A stretch of 64,000 nt of DNA from assembly GCA_963693305.1 (NCBI GenBank), contig OY855914.1, positions 25,206,972-25,270,971 of the forward strand, given 5' to 3'. The position numbers were made by a program, and so were the translations under genes. Within the stretch, counting starts at the first letter, position 1. Each line of letters starts with the position of its first letter. The notes beneath the pieces were generated by a model, which was not told where the DNA came from, did no database searches, and saw only the letters and a program-made list of their open reading frames with translations. Below, in pieces: positions 1 to 14,242 of the stretch. This DNA comes from Meandrina meandrites. Lineage: Eukaryota; Cnidaria; Anthozoa; Scleractinia; Meandrinidae.

Positions 1-1469
1 GAGACAGCTATCAGAGTAAACTATAATTTGCTCTTTCTTAAGTGTAAAACTGGAAACGTTGTAAAATATTCCCAAACGTGGTAAGCGTGCACCCTTGAAC
101 AATAATTAACAAGGCGGCGAAGATGTGGATTTCCGACTCTATTTTTGCCTATTAAGTCAAATATTGCAAACTTGATGTCACGAATAAACCGTTATCATGC
201 TATTAAATATATTGTTACCACACAAAGTTTGCTACAAAAGATCTTTTGTAATACTGTCGCATTTAAGTGAGATGGGCCTATTCCCGTTTGGTGAAATTTC
301 CTGCTTTGTAGCTTCCCTTCAGTTTGTGGCGAAGCAGAGTTTTAAATATCTAAGGTTCCTAATTCTAATTGCAATATATATAATTACCTCTTCTTTTCAA
401 ACAGTATATTTTTATACGAGTGTTCTGTTTTGTCGTCGGCTAAGTGAAGCAAGTTTTTGCACCAGGTACTAAGCCGGGGAAAAGTGGTACGTTTCTGTTC
501 GCGGTAATTATAAACTGAAAATGTTTGCGGTGATTTACAATGCAGGATACAAAAATTTATAGGGTTTGTGTAAGCTCGAACGTGGACATTTTCGACAGCT
601 TACACCACAGGCAAAAGTTGACCTTTGTATGAATAATTTGAGGATCAGTGGCCCCAACCTCACTTGAGTCTACGCTCACTATAAGCCAACACGAGGCGAC
701 AGTTTTCACTGAATTTCTTGCGCAGAATTTAAGCAAAAAACGAACCGTTACTTCATTGTGATGTTTGGAAAATGTGATGTAACATGTTGATTACTATACC
801 CAATTACCGCACATGCTAAATTAATCTTAGGTCGTAGATCTTTTCTGCACTATATGCCATGTGCTTACCGTTAGGCGACGAAATCCCGCGCGGAATAAAC
901 CAACAAGCTTTAAGTCTTGTCTTCGAAAAATTGCAAAGCAAAAACGGCTCTGTCAGAGAAACCAGTGCTCACTTGAATTCGCTCTGCTTATTACTCTGTA
1001 CCAGCGCCTCTTTGAGAAAGCACTGAATGAAAATGAAATTAAACCACAGACACCAAAAGCACATTGATTCCTCGTAGAAGCAATATCACTTTGCAAACAT
1101 TCAAACTGCAATTACGCTAATTTCGATCGTGGTTTGGTCCGCAAAACATATATAAAACCTCATGGAAATTTATAAATGGCTCAACACAATATTACATTTT
1201 AGTGGATCTAATTTTGTCTCAAGATGGTTTTGTAGTGGGGAGGGGCAGGGTCCTAACCTCTCTCTTGAAGGCCCACCTTCATATCATTACGTCTAGTGCA
1301 GAAACCATAAATTTAATTGCAGTATATTTATAATAACAATAATGAGATTGCATTCCTTTGCTCTAAAATGATCAACCCCAATGCTAAGCAGCTCGCATTT
1401 GTAGATGAAAGTCTGGTTTTAATTTAATCGCCTGCAATTGGCGAGACAGGTCAGAGAATTTCGAAATTT

Positions 1470-1524
<55 letters not shown>

Positions 1525-1785
1525 ACTAGTACAAATCTCTCTCTTAACTTCAATGATAACGTATTAAAATTGTTAATCATGAATGGATTCACCTCTTTAA
1601 ATAAAGATTTTTGCACCAAAAAAGTATTGAAAATCTGTTAATTAAATAAAAAAATATCAGAAAGATATTGTACAAAATAGATAAATAATAAATATTTTCG
1701 ATTCAGAGAGGTTTACGAACTTACTTTCGCATTTTCTATGACATAAATCACACTGACGGGACTCTCTCTAGTACCGAAGACTTTG
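1..1785. other. No gene recognised
   Basis: This is AT-rich DNA with only short open stretches that lack domain resemblance or convincing splice signals. The only clear structure is an ATT trinucleotide run at 1471-1522. At 1722-1764 a short minus-strand stretch ends in a GTAAGT donor and could be a small exon, but two reading frames are open through it and no partner exon fits in phase. Confidence 0.5.
1471..1522. repeat. (ATT)n microsatellite
   Basis: An uninterrupted ATT/TTA trinucleotide run of about 52 bases. It produces an artificial poly-tyrosine reading frame and has no coding meaning. Confidence 0.95.
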
Positions 1786-2205
1786 TTATAATGGTACAAA
1801 ACGATACCCGGTCAATAATGATATTTTTCCACTAAGTTTAACTAACAAATTGACAATACCTAAGCTAAACCTGACTGCCCTTACAGCGACACAGACATCT
1901 CTGCTTTTCTCATTCGCTGCCGGCTCCGTAAATAGCGCAGTTTTGAATGTACAACGTTCGTACTGCTTCATGCGCCAGTCTCGCAGTCCACGGCAACATG
2001 GCATGGCCGAAAAATGTGACACGCAATCAGCTCCGAATTTCGTGCTCACGGAAATGTTGACGTCAAAATTGACACCCTCATATGCAGACATTAAGGACGA
2101 CATTTGGATAATCTCTCTACGGTATAACAGATTTTTACGGAGATAGACCTCTTTTTCGTGATCTTTACCAATATTCGAACTGATAAGCCATCCAAGGTCT
2201 CGCAA
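1786..2205 (-). other. Unresolved long open stretch, possible exon
   Basis: A 139-codon minus-strand frame that is richer in GC than its flanks. Its middle part is cysteine-containing and looks protein-like, with the string SHFSAMPCCRGLRDW. A possible donor (AGCTTAG followed by GTATTG) lies near 1862. The opposite strand is also open for 98 codons across the same bases, so strand is not secure. I recognise no family. It could be an exon of the same minus-strand gene as the candidate exon at 7226-7351, but the phases I can test do not connect them. Confidence 0.2.
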
Positions 2206-5200
2206 ACTTTGGGAATTAACAGTATTTAATAGAAAATGCTTTGAAAAATGACGTTCAGTTTACATGTACAGAATGTTTTACAGAAGTTAAACAGATATTC
2301 TGTTGTTAAGATAATCGTAGCGCTTTGTCTTAAAGAGAAATAGGTAGACAGAGATTTATAATTTTCAGAAATCCTTCAATAACAGCAGGGAAAAACTAAT
2401 ATGATATGATATTTTTAGTTACCGTAACACGAAATGTATCAAATACTGAAATGCACAATTTTAATTGTAGGAAAAAACAACAACAAAGAAATTGACTGAG
2501 AACCTAAAGGTTTTCGTGTCTGGAAAAAAAGATAAACCTTTTCAAAAGGCGCATTTAAATTCAGTGTTTCTAACATTAGGTAAAAGAAAGGCAACCAGAA
2601 GAGCTTTACATAATATTAAAAGGTGTAATGTATCATATTCATTGCGTGGAATCCTTTAATCCTGGCTATTAAACCATCTTTTTATTCTATTCATACAGTG
2701 ATTATTTCAATAGTCTAGAACGCATTCAAGACACTCACGCTAAAACAAATTCGTTTGCACGTACGATCCTTTTCAAGGGGCAGAATCATGAGCTTCACTT
2801 CGAAAAGTCAAAAGACAAAAGACATATTTACATTAATGAAAACCTAAAACTGAATAATGTTCTAGCTTTGTTAAAAATGACTATATTAGTCCACCGAACT
2901 GTAATAAAAGCGGTTATTATCATGAGTTATACAGGCATGGGATTTTGATCGTAAACTGAAAAAAATCGGGCAGACGTTTTCAAACTCAGCCCATGTGTCT
3001 TCGATAAATCGCTAAAAACTAATTACACTTCCCATTCCCTTGAGTAATTCCCTTAATATCTTCACTTTGGTGTTCTAGGCGCATCATTTGATGAATGTTT
3101 AAGAAACAGACTGTACAATGATTGTACTGTAATGTAAGACAGTTCCTTTTCATTACGTGGGATCTGGGTACCAACACAGCCCATTAAGCAGGTTTTTAGT
3201 GAGACGCAAGATCCGTTCGCGAATTTCAGTGACTCGTAACCTTCGTCTCTACCGCTAGCGGCGAGCTTGCCCTTTTTCTCACACTCAACCAACGACAAGT
3301 CCGTTTCCTGTAAATTATATGACATGGCTACAAAATGTTATATATTAACGTGACACGTCTTTAACACCTCAATCGTGAGATATGATGAGTTAGAAAATGA
3401 CGTCGACCGGTCCAAAATCTTAGTTTTCACTCGCGACGCACGCGATAGCACAAACACGAGGATTAAATACGATTATGCTTATGGTCGCAGTCTGTTCCTA
3501 CTAAAAATCAGAAATGCATTATACGTGCGTGCTTTTTCTATGTTTATATAATTCTGCTTTGTTCCCATTTTCGCTCAATGGTCCTTATCCTATGCTTATG
3601 TTTGCTCTTATTTTGAATCATTTTGAAAACAGGCGTTTATGTCTTGCAATATAATGCAGTTCTATGTAAAGAAATTTCACATTTTCTGCAGAAAAAGAAA
3701 AAAACAGAAACAGTTACATCTTTTTGTTTAGGTAGCCTGAAGGAAATCTTCGAGCTGACGCAAACGTTTTTAAATATGTCTAACTCCCGAGGGGGGAACC
3801 CCAAAATTCCCGGAGTCGAAAATTTCAACCCCCCCCCCCCCCGTCAATCATTCCCGTCACTTGAAATCTCAAATGTACCCCCCCCCCCTCCTGCTGGGGT
3901 CTAGCTCTCATAGAAATACCCCCGTGTCGCGTAAACACAAGCGAGTTTTTTTAAAAAATATTCAGTTGTAGAGTAAACTGAAGCACACTTTTGAAATGAT
4001 AAACAATATTGTATCGATGTTGACTACTTTATTGCCCTAAGTACCGTTGTGGCACTGAACATGTTGAAAATCATGAATAACCACAACGTTTTGGGACGTT
4101 CTAATTAGATTAGGCTATTTATTTGACGAATTTATCCCAAGTTGTAATTATAATTTAAAGTATTTCTTGTATACTTATAGCCTTGGTTTACAAAGAGCGT
4201 GTCATAAGCGCTAATATTAAAAACCAACCAGTGCAGGATAAATATCAAGTGCACGTATCCACGATGGCGAATCACATTTAGAACCCAACACAATGCTAAT
4301 TGAGCACCGCGTGCCAATTTTCGCGCGCTTTTCACTATACCCTTTCGTTTGAAAACTAGCCTACCGCGGAAACATCATCTCAAACTTTGGTTAACACCTT
4401 CAACACTCAAGAGTGCTTGGTCGTTTACTCTCAAGCTTTTTCGCCACAGAACATAAACAAGTGCGTAAGAAACGCACGATCGTATTTGTGGTTTAACACA
4501 CCTCAATCCGGCTTCCGGCGGAAACAAGTGATTTTGAAGGTTCATTTTTACCATCACACCTGTTTATGAAACACAAATGTTGATAAACGAGCGAAGAACA
4601 TACCTTTTAAACAAAATATCTGTTCGGTAGATATTGGTCGCCTCCGTTCATCAACACACAGTGATAACAAACTCGAGTTTTCGCGATGAAAATTGAGGCG
4701 ATCTTAATTTCCTATTGGCGCCACGCGTCAATTTATAACTGAATTAAAACGCCACCTTGCGTTTTCGGAAAATCTAGGGTGTTGCTAAAAATTTACGCAA
4801 AAATTCCGACTTTTATCAGTTCTGGTAATTTCCTGATATTCGATGACCTAAAATTTTCGGAAAGCGAATGATTTAGTTTGTTTTTCGGGAAATCTCACTT
4901 CCTTCGGCATTAAAATTTCGAATTCCCTATTTTTTTTACTGTGTCATGACTCAATCCGAAAGGTCAAATTGGTCTAAATGTATAAACATAAACATTAGAC
5001 GAAAAAACTACCTAGAAGACGAAACATAATACTCGGTGTACGTAAGTGGATTTTTTTTCTTTTTTTTTTTGTTGCAATTTCCTCGTCGACTGCTCCAGAA
5101 AACGAAACGTTCTTCGACAACAAATTTCCCGTTCGTGTTAATCTCTGTTAAGACGGAAGGTTATATACCCTGCTAACGTCACACCGGGTAATAATTATAA

Positions 5201-7225
5201 TAACTTCTGCCGTGAAAGTCCCGTGATGAAACAGTAAAATAGATCCACGATGAAAAAAGCAGGGTTTTAATTTTGATTGTTTAAAATGTGTTTTTCCACA
5301 TTTTTCACAGTTAAATTTCTGCAACAGAACTGAATTTATTTTATTCTCTTTTCGCGATTAGCACGACTGAATACCAAAAACTTTAAAGAAAAAAAAAAAA
5401 CATATTTCGCGCAATTGGCAAGTACATGATATCATGCAAAGAATTGTAATTATTGAATTTCATCGCTGCTGAAACGCGTAAAAACTCAATTAATTTTTGT
5501 AGGTCAGTTGATTAAAGGTTGTAGAATATTAGCGGAGTGAATATATGACGTGCACTCTTGATTTTTCTTTTTTCATTTTTAGTATTCGAAGCTTGACTTG
5601 GTTTATTAATCATCGCTTAAGTTATGCTATTGTCCTGTTGAAATAGGAAATAAAATAGATCGTATTTGTTGACCTTTGGTTTGAGAGTAAATGGTTGTTT
5701 CATTCCGGAAAGACCGAGTTCTAATTCTATAAAGACAAATATTAAACTCGCCAGCAGTAGTGAATCTTGTAGCGAAGCTGCAGTCGCATGACCTCAAATT
5801 AGTTCCTGTGCATGAAAAGGCAAGATATTGAAGTTACAAGAAAATCGTGCACATTTTCAAGGTCAAACTGAGCCTTGTTTCCAAAGTTCAATGCTTATTC
5901 AGTCCCCGCTGATAACTAACAAACACAGACAAAGCCGGTATAAGCAATTTACATTTTTTATCGTCACCTTTACAATGGAAACTTATTTTGTTAAACAATG
6001 TACTTAGTTTTAAGAGTAAATTGCTGCGTTGTATCGTATCTTGTTTCAAACATTTTTCCAGGCTGGGAAAAGATCTTAACGGATTTCGAGCGTTCTTTTG
6101 ATGCCAAATCGCAAAAAATCAAGTTTTTTCTAACTTAGAAAGAACTCCAGTGAAGCGTGCAATGTTTATAAGCATTTTTCAAGTCTTCAATACTTGTCCG
6201 ATAAGAAAATGCGAGTTTATGCAAATAAATTAAACAAGATAAGCGATTATAGTGCATTGCTATCCAACGCCGAGAGAAGTGAACTGTAATGAACTTAAGA
6301 CAACAGCCGTAGCCACAGGCGAAAAGCATATCACACACCGATAACACGCCCATATTTCGTCTGTATCAAACTGGCCCTGATGTGGCAGTTTTTAAGACAA
6401 TAATAATTCATTAGTTTTATGATCTTCAGGTCTCCTGGGGGTCCAATACACCTTCCATAAAGAAATCAACCAAATTCTTCGCTTTAATAATGCACACGGA
6501 ATCACATACAGTCGTATCGTTGCATTTCCGAAACTAATTGATCCGTCATCTTATCTATAAACTTAATAACAGACCGTCCGGGCACATTGTCTGCGAATTT
6601 CGCTGAAAGTTTATGGTCTGGAGTCAAACAGTCGACTGTTTCTAAGTAATTAAAGGACGTATTGACCTCTTACAAGACTACTCGTGCATGCAAAGATCCA
6701 ATATCTTGCCTTTGCACTCCCGCGGAAATGGAGAAGAATATAAAGATACAAATTCCCAGTCATGTGGGCTATTATGTAAAGGTCAAAGTTTCTCAATTAA
6801 TTTTGACGCTATGAAGCTGGATTTAACTTCATGCAGCAGGAATACTTTGATCGAGTAGTGAGCTGTTTTATTCACTCGAACCTCGCAAAACAAATGAAAT
6901 TTGGCCATGGAGTGTAAGTTAAGTGAGTGGTTTAAGGCCACCGGAGACGGGCCTATATTGAGCTAAGGAGCGTTCGTGACGCTTTTCAAGGGTTTTCTCG
7001 CTCAGAAGAGCACGCTTCATTGAATCGTGCACGTGCTGTGCGCTTCTGAATGAACAAACCCTCAGTGTTTCAAAACCCGGCATTTTAAACCTCTCCTCGC
7101 TAACAACCGGGTTTACATCTCGCTGAGCGGAGCTTTGCGCAATTATAAATATTGTACACGCATTCGTTTATTTATCTGCCTTGTAGCAGTTACTGTAAGT
7201 CTAAAACAAAAGAAACTTTACTTAC
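2206..7225. other. Mostly non-coding; one weak exon candidate
   Basis: No recognisable gene. The best exon-like piece is at 3182-3307 on the minus strand: an acceptor (TTTACAG) opens a phase-0 frame that reads through a polar, cysteine-bearing stretch including DEGYESLKF, with a possible donor at GTGTTG followed by GTACCC. Poly-C tracts occur around 3829-3842 and 3879-3887. The rest is AT-rich sequence with short homopolymers. Confidence 0.35.
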
Positions 7226-7351
7226 CTCTTGTGTAAATCCAGCCAAAGGATTCCCTCAGATTTCTGATATTTTCAGCTGGCCCACACTCCAAATCGATCG
7301 CCGTCGCTTCGCAAATTGGCGTTGACACTTCTCCCAGCCACTTAAGATCGA
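7226..7351 (-). CDS. Candidate internal exon, possibly SUEL/Gal-lectin-like
   Basis: A 126-base minus-strand stretch has a good acceptor (GTTATACAG) and a near-perfect donor (ACAAGAG followed by GTAAGTAAAG). It is open in one frame with phase 1 at both ends, as is typical of shuffled extracellular modules. The reading contains PICEATAIDLECGP, which resembles the start of the rhamnose-binding (SUEL) lectin domain, where a C-E-x(6)-L-x-C pattern precedes a later tyrosine-glycine-arginine motif. A possible partner exon at 8969-9022 on the same strand also has phase-1 ends and joins in frame, but its acceptor is weak. No start, stop or other exon was found, so the gene is only partly visible. Confidence 0.4.
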
Positions 7352-10300
7352 CTGTATAACAAGGGTGCGAAAGTAAACTCAAATTATTTACCAGCGTTGA
7401 TAAATTCTGCCAGTGTACTTATCGTTAATGGTTTCACGATTGATCTGACGGAAAATTACCCGGTTACAATTTATAGCTGTTTTGACGCGAGCGTTTTAAG
7501 AGGGCGGTTTGGCATTTTGTAGTATCGATTGAGGAAGGAAGCAGAAAGATTTCCTTAATCCGCTGTGACGTTTGCATCTCGTCGTAGAAACATGCAGAAT
7601 TCTTGCGGTGTCCTTAAATAAAGAGACGCACTCTTTTCCAAGCTCTTTTATTTTTTTAAAAAACCCTCCGGCGTTTAAAACGCTTGAAATCCCTTAGCAA
7701 CAAATAATCAAATTCAAATTGTTTCTGTGAGAAATTATTTAAAAGCCAGCAACAATGTCACCACTCATACTGAGTCTGTCATTTGGAAAGCATTTCTACA
7801 TTCCTGTAGATATTAGTTCTCCATTTAGCCCAGGTATTCCCGAGAAGGTCGTGTTTTTAAATTACTGATTATGCGACGCGTGTAACTGAAGTTTAACAAT
7901 GGAAAAAGAGATTTTTACGGCCACCTACTCGGAACGTAGCACCCAAATTTCGCGCGAAATTGTTCCGCCAAAATTGACCACCACCTACGTGTCTGGAATA
8001 AGTCTGACATGTAAACACCCTGACGAGCTGATAACAATCACCTCAAAAAGCTAGCTAACAATAAATCGCGATATTCACGACCTGCTTTTTATAAAACGTT
8101 GACAAAACGGACATTGATTTTTAAGTACTCCCAGGACCCCGGGACCCTTTTATATCGCTCGCGTTTGAGTGACATGCGAATTGTTTGCGGTTTTTCATGG
8201 CCCCTGCCGACACAAAAGAAATTCCCAAGCCTATAAAGCGACAAAGCCCCTTTAATAAACTTAGGGCTAATTTGTGTCTTAACATGCCGAGACATGCGAA
8301 GGTGTTAACACAAAAATTAAAGAAACGAACCAAGTGAATATAGACACAGCGGTGACGAAAAGGCTTCAACATGCTTCGTCGCGTCTTGGATCACTCAAAA
8401 TTAGTGAAACTTCATCGCGACGTTAGTTTATTTTTTAAATATATGTTTTTGCTAGAAACAGTGTTCTGACTGTCCTAAGGCTAGAGGTTATACTGTTTAA
8501 ACGTCTCTGCTATGTATTCCAAGCTCAAAATTATGAGTTTCGAAATTCAATTACAAAACTTCGTTAGGTTTCGTTCGCTAACAGCAACAAGAAAGTTAAG
8601 AAACTTCATCCACGGAGGGTCACGTCAAAGTAAATTCATTTTGCCAATCTCCAGATTATTTAATTCGTGTGGTCTTCAGCTCTGTTAGCTGTCTTAACCG
8701 TAAATTTCCAGAACACCAATTTTTTATATACTTTCAAACAACTCAATTCACACCGTTGTACAAATGAACGAACATGTGTTCGTGAAACCGACAAGTTACT
8801 GTACAGAGTTCGCGTGAGCTGTCTTGCAAAGAAAGAAGGTTTTCCCTTCGGTAATATTTATAACTGTATCAAGCTAACAAATGCTCAAGATATTTTACAA
8901 TGTAACAATACGCGAAGTGTTTCTATAATCAGAAAAACAAAGGGAAGCTTCCCCTAACGCTGACTAACCTTTCAGTCTGATCTGAGGAACAATCAATGAG
9001 TTCGTGCAAGCGGCTCTGTTCTCTTCCAACGATGATTAAATCGACGAGACAACTTCAGTATAAACTCATGAAACAGACATATTACATTTCGTGCAAACTT
9101 CTGATCTTTCTCACGCCATTAGAGAAGTCGTCGCGTTTGTTACAAGATCTCATACGATAAAGACACTCAAGTCAATTGATTCGTTCCGCCCGCACTGTCG
9201 TTGGAAAGGTGCGAGTTGCGATTAAATACCCACCACAGAAAATGCATTGACTAGGTTGCCAAACACGAAAATGCACCCACTAAGATAATTCATGCACGAT
9301 GTATCTGTTTAGAAGTCGCTTCAAACTGGGGTTGAATTGGCACAAGGAAGCAAGAAAGAACTTCAAAAACAACCAAATATGTTAGTATTGTCAATTTCAT
9401 GCCAAAGTTATCTTTTTTCTTCTAGATACACAGGCAAACTGCGACTTAAAATCTAGCTTTTTAACGACGATTATTTTCATTTAAAGGTATTCATCGTTTA
9501 AACGCATTACCGCAAGAATGTACACATGGATAGCTTTTTATAACTTTGATGAAAAGATCAAAAGAGGACCCACCCGGAGTTTTACAACAAGCAGTTGACA
9601 ACAATGGCCTTGTCAACGGATATCGAATTTAGCATTACTCTTTTAGTTGCAAGGGTCATTAAAATATAATAATAATTAACACAAGAAACAGAAAAAAAGA
9701 ATGTCTTTAAACCAACACAATAGAAGTTGAAGTTATAGCTAAGAGTGTGTATTTAAACGTTTACTCACTATGCAGGAAAAGCATTCATTTTAAGTTCAAG
9801 TCAAAATTTTTCAATAACAAAGGAAATTTAAGATATACCAATGTGATATTGTGTAATGAAAATGTCGGAGTTATTTGTGGTAACTGCATTAAAAATATTC
9901 AATTTGTGTAATCCTAGGACATAAAAAAAAACGATTTGCTAAAAAAGGCTCAGATAAATGTCCTTCGTCGCGAAATGTCAGATGTGCTTTCCCTAGAAAG
10001 ATATTCCTAGCTTTTATAGCTCTCCCAAACCAGTTTAATACACTCTCGGAAAGTTATATTATTCTGCGCATGGGTTTGTGGTCTGGAAGTGAGGAACTCA
10101 ATTTGTTTATTTCGCAATTTTGTGGATACAAAATCGGGCCTTTGTGGTTTGTAGGTTCTTTCCCGAAAGTGCGCCACCTTGACGGGGCTAAAATTAACAA
10201 CGAAGCTAAAGAATTGATTAAGTTAACCACAAGAAAAGAAAGAATTGTAACCAACATCATTAGTTGAAAAGACTGTCAGGTCGCGGAAATGTTGGAAACA

Positions 10301-12408
10301 ATTGTTATAAACCATAATTAACAACAACTTTAAACAAATACCATGTAACTTAATTCTTGCCGCTTTAGAAACGCTTGGTTGATAAACCCTGCGTGAGAAG
10401 ATAAAATCGGAAATGTTAACAATAAAGTAAAACTAACGAAATTTAATTAAACTACGAGGATGTAATGTACGAAACAATTTAAAAACTGCAGAAAGGAGTT
10501 CCACGTATATTTCCGCACTTATTTTGCGGACCCCGATTTAAATTATCTCCCTACCTTCCCACCTACGCGGGCTTTATCGGTGATTTCAAAACAAAAGTTC
10601 ACTTATATGTTTACAACGATTCTTATATTGAAGTCGTTCGCTTGTAATTTAAATATTCTATATTTAAATAAGGAAGGGTTTTCCGTTAGATCATCAAAAA
10701 TCGAAAAAGGCAGTTTGGAATTGTCGTTTTTACGACATTTTTCCGTGCCCCTTTTGAAATTTGTTACTTTTAAGTAACATTTAAAAATGTTAAACTAATA
10801 CATTGCAAAATATTTATGATAGTTTCTATGACCGATTATATGTGAATGTCTCAAAGTTTCAATTCTAGAATGTAGGATTCATTAACTTCTAAATCTCGTT
10901 GTCTTTCTAATTTTTCTTTTTAAACTTTGCAGAAAACGTTACCAACTTTTAAACCAGGAGCGATTGTCCAAGATTCAAGAAACGTGGGAGTTGTTCAATG
11001 GTTTCCAATCTGTACTACAAATGGTTTTCCTATAGCTCACTGTTTTTTACTGGTTGGCGTTTCTGCACGTGGGTGTTTTCAAATGGTTTCCATTTTGCTT
11101 TAATGGGTTTTCCGTTGGTTGCCTGACTTTACTTTTGTCTAGCGCACATTCAGACATAAAAAAGCTCGAACCTTTCGCTTAATCAATGTTTAGTATCGTC
11201 CTCAATCGGTCAAGTGTGAGAGAGATCTTTCTAACGTTTCTTGGGAGAGGTTGACCGCTTTATGATGAGAAGACTTCAAGCGAAGTCAGATTTTAAAATC
11301 CCATTCAACACGTAGCGAAAAAAAAAACAAAAACAAAAAAAAACATTCAAATGCTACCAAATAACGGCGATGGATGGTCTCAGCAGGAACACGGACGCTA
11401 TTTTACAAATTTTGATTTTATTTAAATAACGAAACCAAAGCATTAGTACTTATAAAGAGTCATGGAAATCATCTATTCTTGATACTCTATGGGCACCAAA
11501 ACTGGCGAGTTTTCGAAGTACCACTTGAAAGAAAAGTGTGTCAATGAAGTATTCCTGTAGATGAATCACGGATCAACAACAAACATTCTTTAAAACCTTG
11601 AAAATCTTAGCCTCTTCTTTGACTTTTCAGAATTACTATATATCAACATTAGGATCTGAAATTGTGAATTCAATAAAGTTAAATTACGAATGCTGTGTTA
11701 ATTTTTCAGTGTAGCGTGACTTAAACTTGATCAGTTTGTTTTCAATTCGTGCATTCGAGCTTCTAATATTAGGATTTTTAACGATACATTACACTTACTC
11801 CCGGAGTATCGCGAAACATTGTACCAAGACACTTTTGTCTCCAGACACTTGCTGAAAATAAACTTATGCTGTGTAGCCCACTTAGCTTGATGGCTACAGT
11901 TTTAAAGGGTCTCTCTCCAGGCTGTATATTACCTACATGTAATTCCTTCTACTGCAAAATCAAATACGAAAAGGAAAACCAAGTAGCCCAAGATGGTAAG
12001 TTAAAGTTACTTTGCCACAAAGCTGATATTACCGGCAAATAAACTCGAGCTGGCTTTTCGGCATTTAGGAGACATAAATCTAGACAGTTTTCGTGACATA
12101 TTTCGGAATATTGCAATACTAAAAATAGACATGTTTTTCACTGCTATACGTAATTACGGACGGGCTCTTGTGACTTCTCACGTTATGGTGTAGTGTTCGC
12201 CTTTGTGTCTCGCCATAGGGGCGAAAGCGTTATGTCTCGGATTCGTTTCTGGACGTGCCAAAATATCAAGTACACAAGCTAGTGGAACCATCACGAACAT
12301 TATTCTTTTACTGCGGTCGAAAACTTCTACAATAACTTACTAGTTCAGTCAGGAAACATCGTAATATTGTAAACGTACAAATGAAATTAAAGGTGATGAT
12401 GTTTCTTA
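7352..12408. other. No gene recognised
   Basis: AT-rich sequence. Apart from the weak exon candidate at 8969-9022 (minus), I see no supported coding region. A 65-68 codon stretch near 10054-10267 is open on both strands and is probably chance or an old repeat. Confidence 0.45.
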
Positions 12409-12574
12409 GGTGAGCAAACGGGGAAACATTTGTTGTGGACACAAAACGTTCCTTAAAGAAATCAGAAACGTTTGTAATGTCTCGCACACAAATTTTGTGT
12501 ACGCAACAAATGTTGCGTGCGCGGGCAAACAGGGAAACATTTGTGTCCGCAACAATGTGTCCCCGTTTGCCACC
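12409..12574. mobile_element. Short inverted-repeat element (MITE-like)
   Basis: The two ends are inverted copies: GGTGAGCAAACGGGGAAACA on the left and the complement of GGTGGCAAACGGGGACACAT on the right. The interior repeats variants of ACATTTGTTGYG in both orientations. The element is only about 166 bases and carries no gene. Target-site duplication is not clear. Confidence 0.7.
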
Positions 12575-14242
12575 GCCTTAACAACTTACAACAAAAAACT
12601 CCGCCCTAATTGACCAAATTTATACGCGGCAAGCGGTCATAGAGTTTCAGTTACAATTCATCAACAATGATTTATTTTGGGTACATACTTTAATTTTACC
12701 GTAACTCAAATTTAAGTGCGTTGACGGATAATTTATGTCACTGAAGTGAATGTGCCGGTTTTGCATGCGACCTTAACGCCGGACCGCGTTTCATCTTTAT
12801 TGCATGCTATGGTTTTCTGCATGCTATGGATCACACAAAGTGGCCGACCTGGAATAGATCTTCCCTTGGCTTCATTCCCGCATTTACCTGTATTTGCCGA
12901 ACACGAGTTCTGTGGGGTCAGCTTAATTAGTACGGTAGGTAAGGTGCAAAATATCTTTTCCAAAGTCAAGACCGTCATACACATGCAATAGGTCCTGCGT
13001 ACATGTCCGCCGTAAATTATATGAAGCAAGAAAAAACGACGAAAAGAAAAATGATCAATCATATATTATCGCGAAACGTGTTTCGTCTAGTCTATCGACC
13101 GAGCGCGAAAAAGACTTGCTTTTCCAAGTTTGCTCTAACTAATGAATGCCTTGCAGTCACACATATCGGCGTCGCGGCCACGTTGGGCTTTCAGTTATGA
13201 ACGCTCAAGGCCGGCCGCGAGCGATTTGAGGCGGCAGTGATTCGCTTGCTGAAGAATCCAGGCCAGCCATTTGTTTCTCTCCTATCTTTGCTTCCCGCTT
13301 GGCAATTCGTAACACAGAATATGGGCTCTTGGTTTGGGAAATCATTTCTTTCTATTTGACAAATTAATTTTAATAAATGCGGAGCATTGATTATGCGGGC
13401 CCATTTCATGATCCGTTTTTTGGCGCAATCGTTCACAAAAAGGCGGGCGTATTCTGTCAGCCCCGAAGGCGGGTTTTGTTTGCGTCGTTGGTTCGCTTTA
13501 CTCCAACGCATTCGCCTCGCCCTCCACAGTCAGCCCACAAAAGCGCCGCCCTTTTGCCAGGTTTTGCCAGGCTAAAATCATGGTCCAAATAATGCACCTG
13601 ATTTCCGTTCAATTTTCCTGCAACTTGCAACACAACGATGACGACTGAAAAACATTGCAAGTTGCAGAGGGGGTTTCACACGTTGCAGTTTCTGTTCGCA
13701 ACTTGCAACGCACCCGCTGGAAGTTATCATCTTGAAATCTCCCGCGAGCTCTGGTTGGTTCACTTTGGTAAAACTGTGTTGCAAGTTGCGATTTACATGT
13801 CACACAATTTGCCTCGCAGCGTTACGAAAAGTAGATGATAATTCTAGTTTTTTTTTCAGTTGGCAATGCAACATTTCGTTGCATTGCAGGTTGCTAAAAT
13901 AAGGTTTTACACGTGATTTTTTTTGGCAACTGGCATCGCAGTGTGTATTGCAAGAAAACTTGCCTCGTGTAGCATGGCCTTTATAGAAAAATACAAAACG
14001 CGTTCTTAGTTCGTGTAGCGAGCGGATAAACACAGCTTGTGGATGTGAGCGCGCGACTACACAAGCACGCGCGCACAGAGCGAGCGCGCTCAGTTCAAAT
14101 GAAAGCAACGCAAGCCATTCAGTACGTCAGAACGCGACTGTTCAACGGAAAACAAACGCAAAAGTCAATCACAGAGAAAGCTTGCTTGTTTTTTAAGAAT
14201 ATAAGTCTAAAAATTGATAGTTAACGGCCTCACTTCTTCATT
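12575..14242. promoter_or_regulatory. Upstream region of the CENP-F-like gene
   Basis: This region leads into the start codon at 14243. From 13613 to 13960 it contains many copies, in both orientations, of a GCAACTTGCAA-type word, for example GTTGCAAGTTGC and GGCAATGCAACA. No TATA box at a sensible distance was identified. Short frames between 12733 and 13200 are open on both strands and were not judged to be exons. Confidence 0.35.

Noticed and set aside
1438..1641. Poly-tyrosine protein
   Set aside because: It is a translation of the ATT microsatellite.
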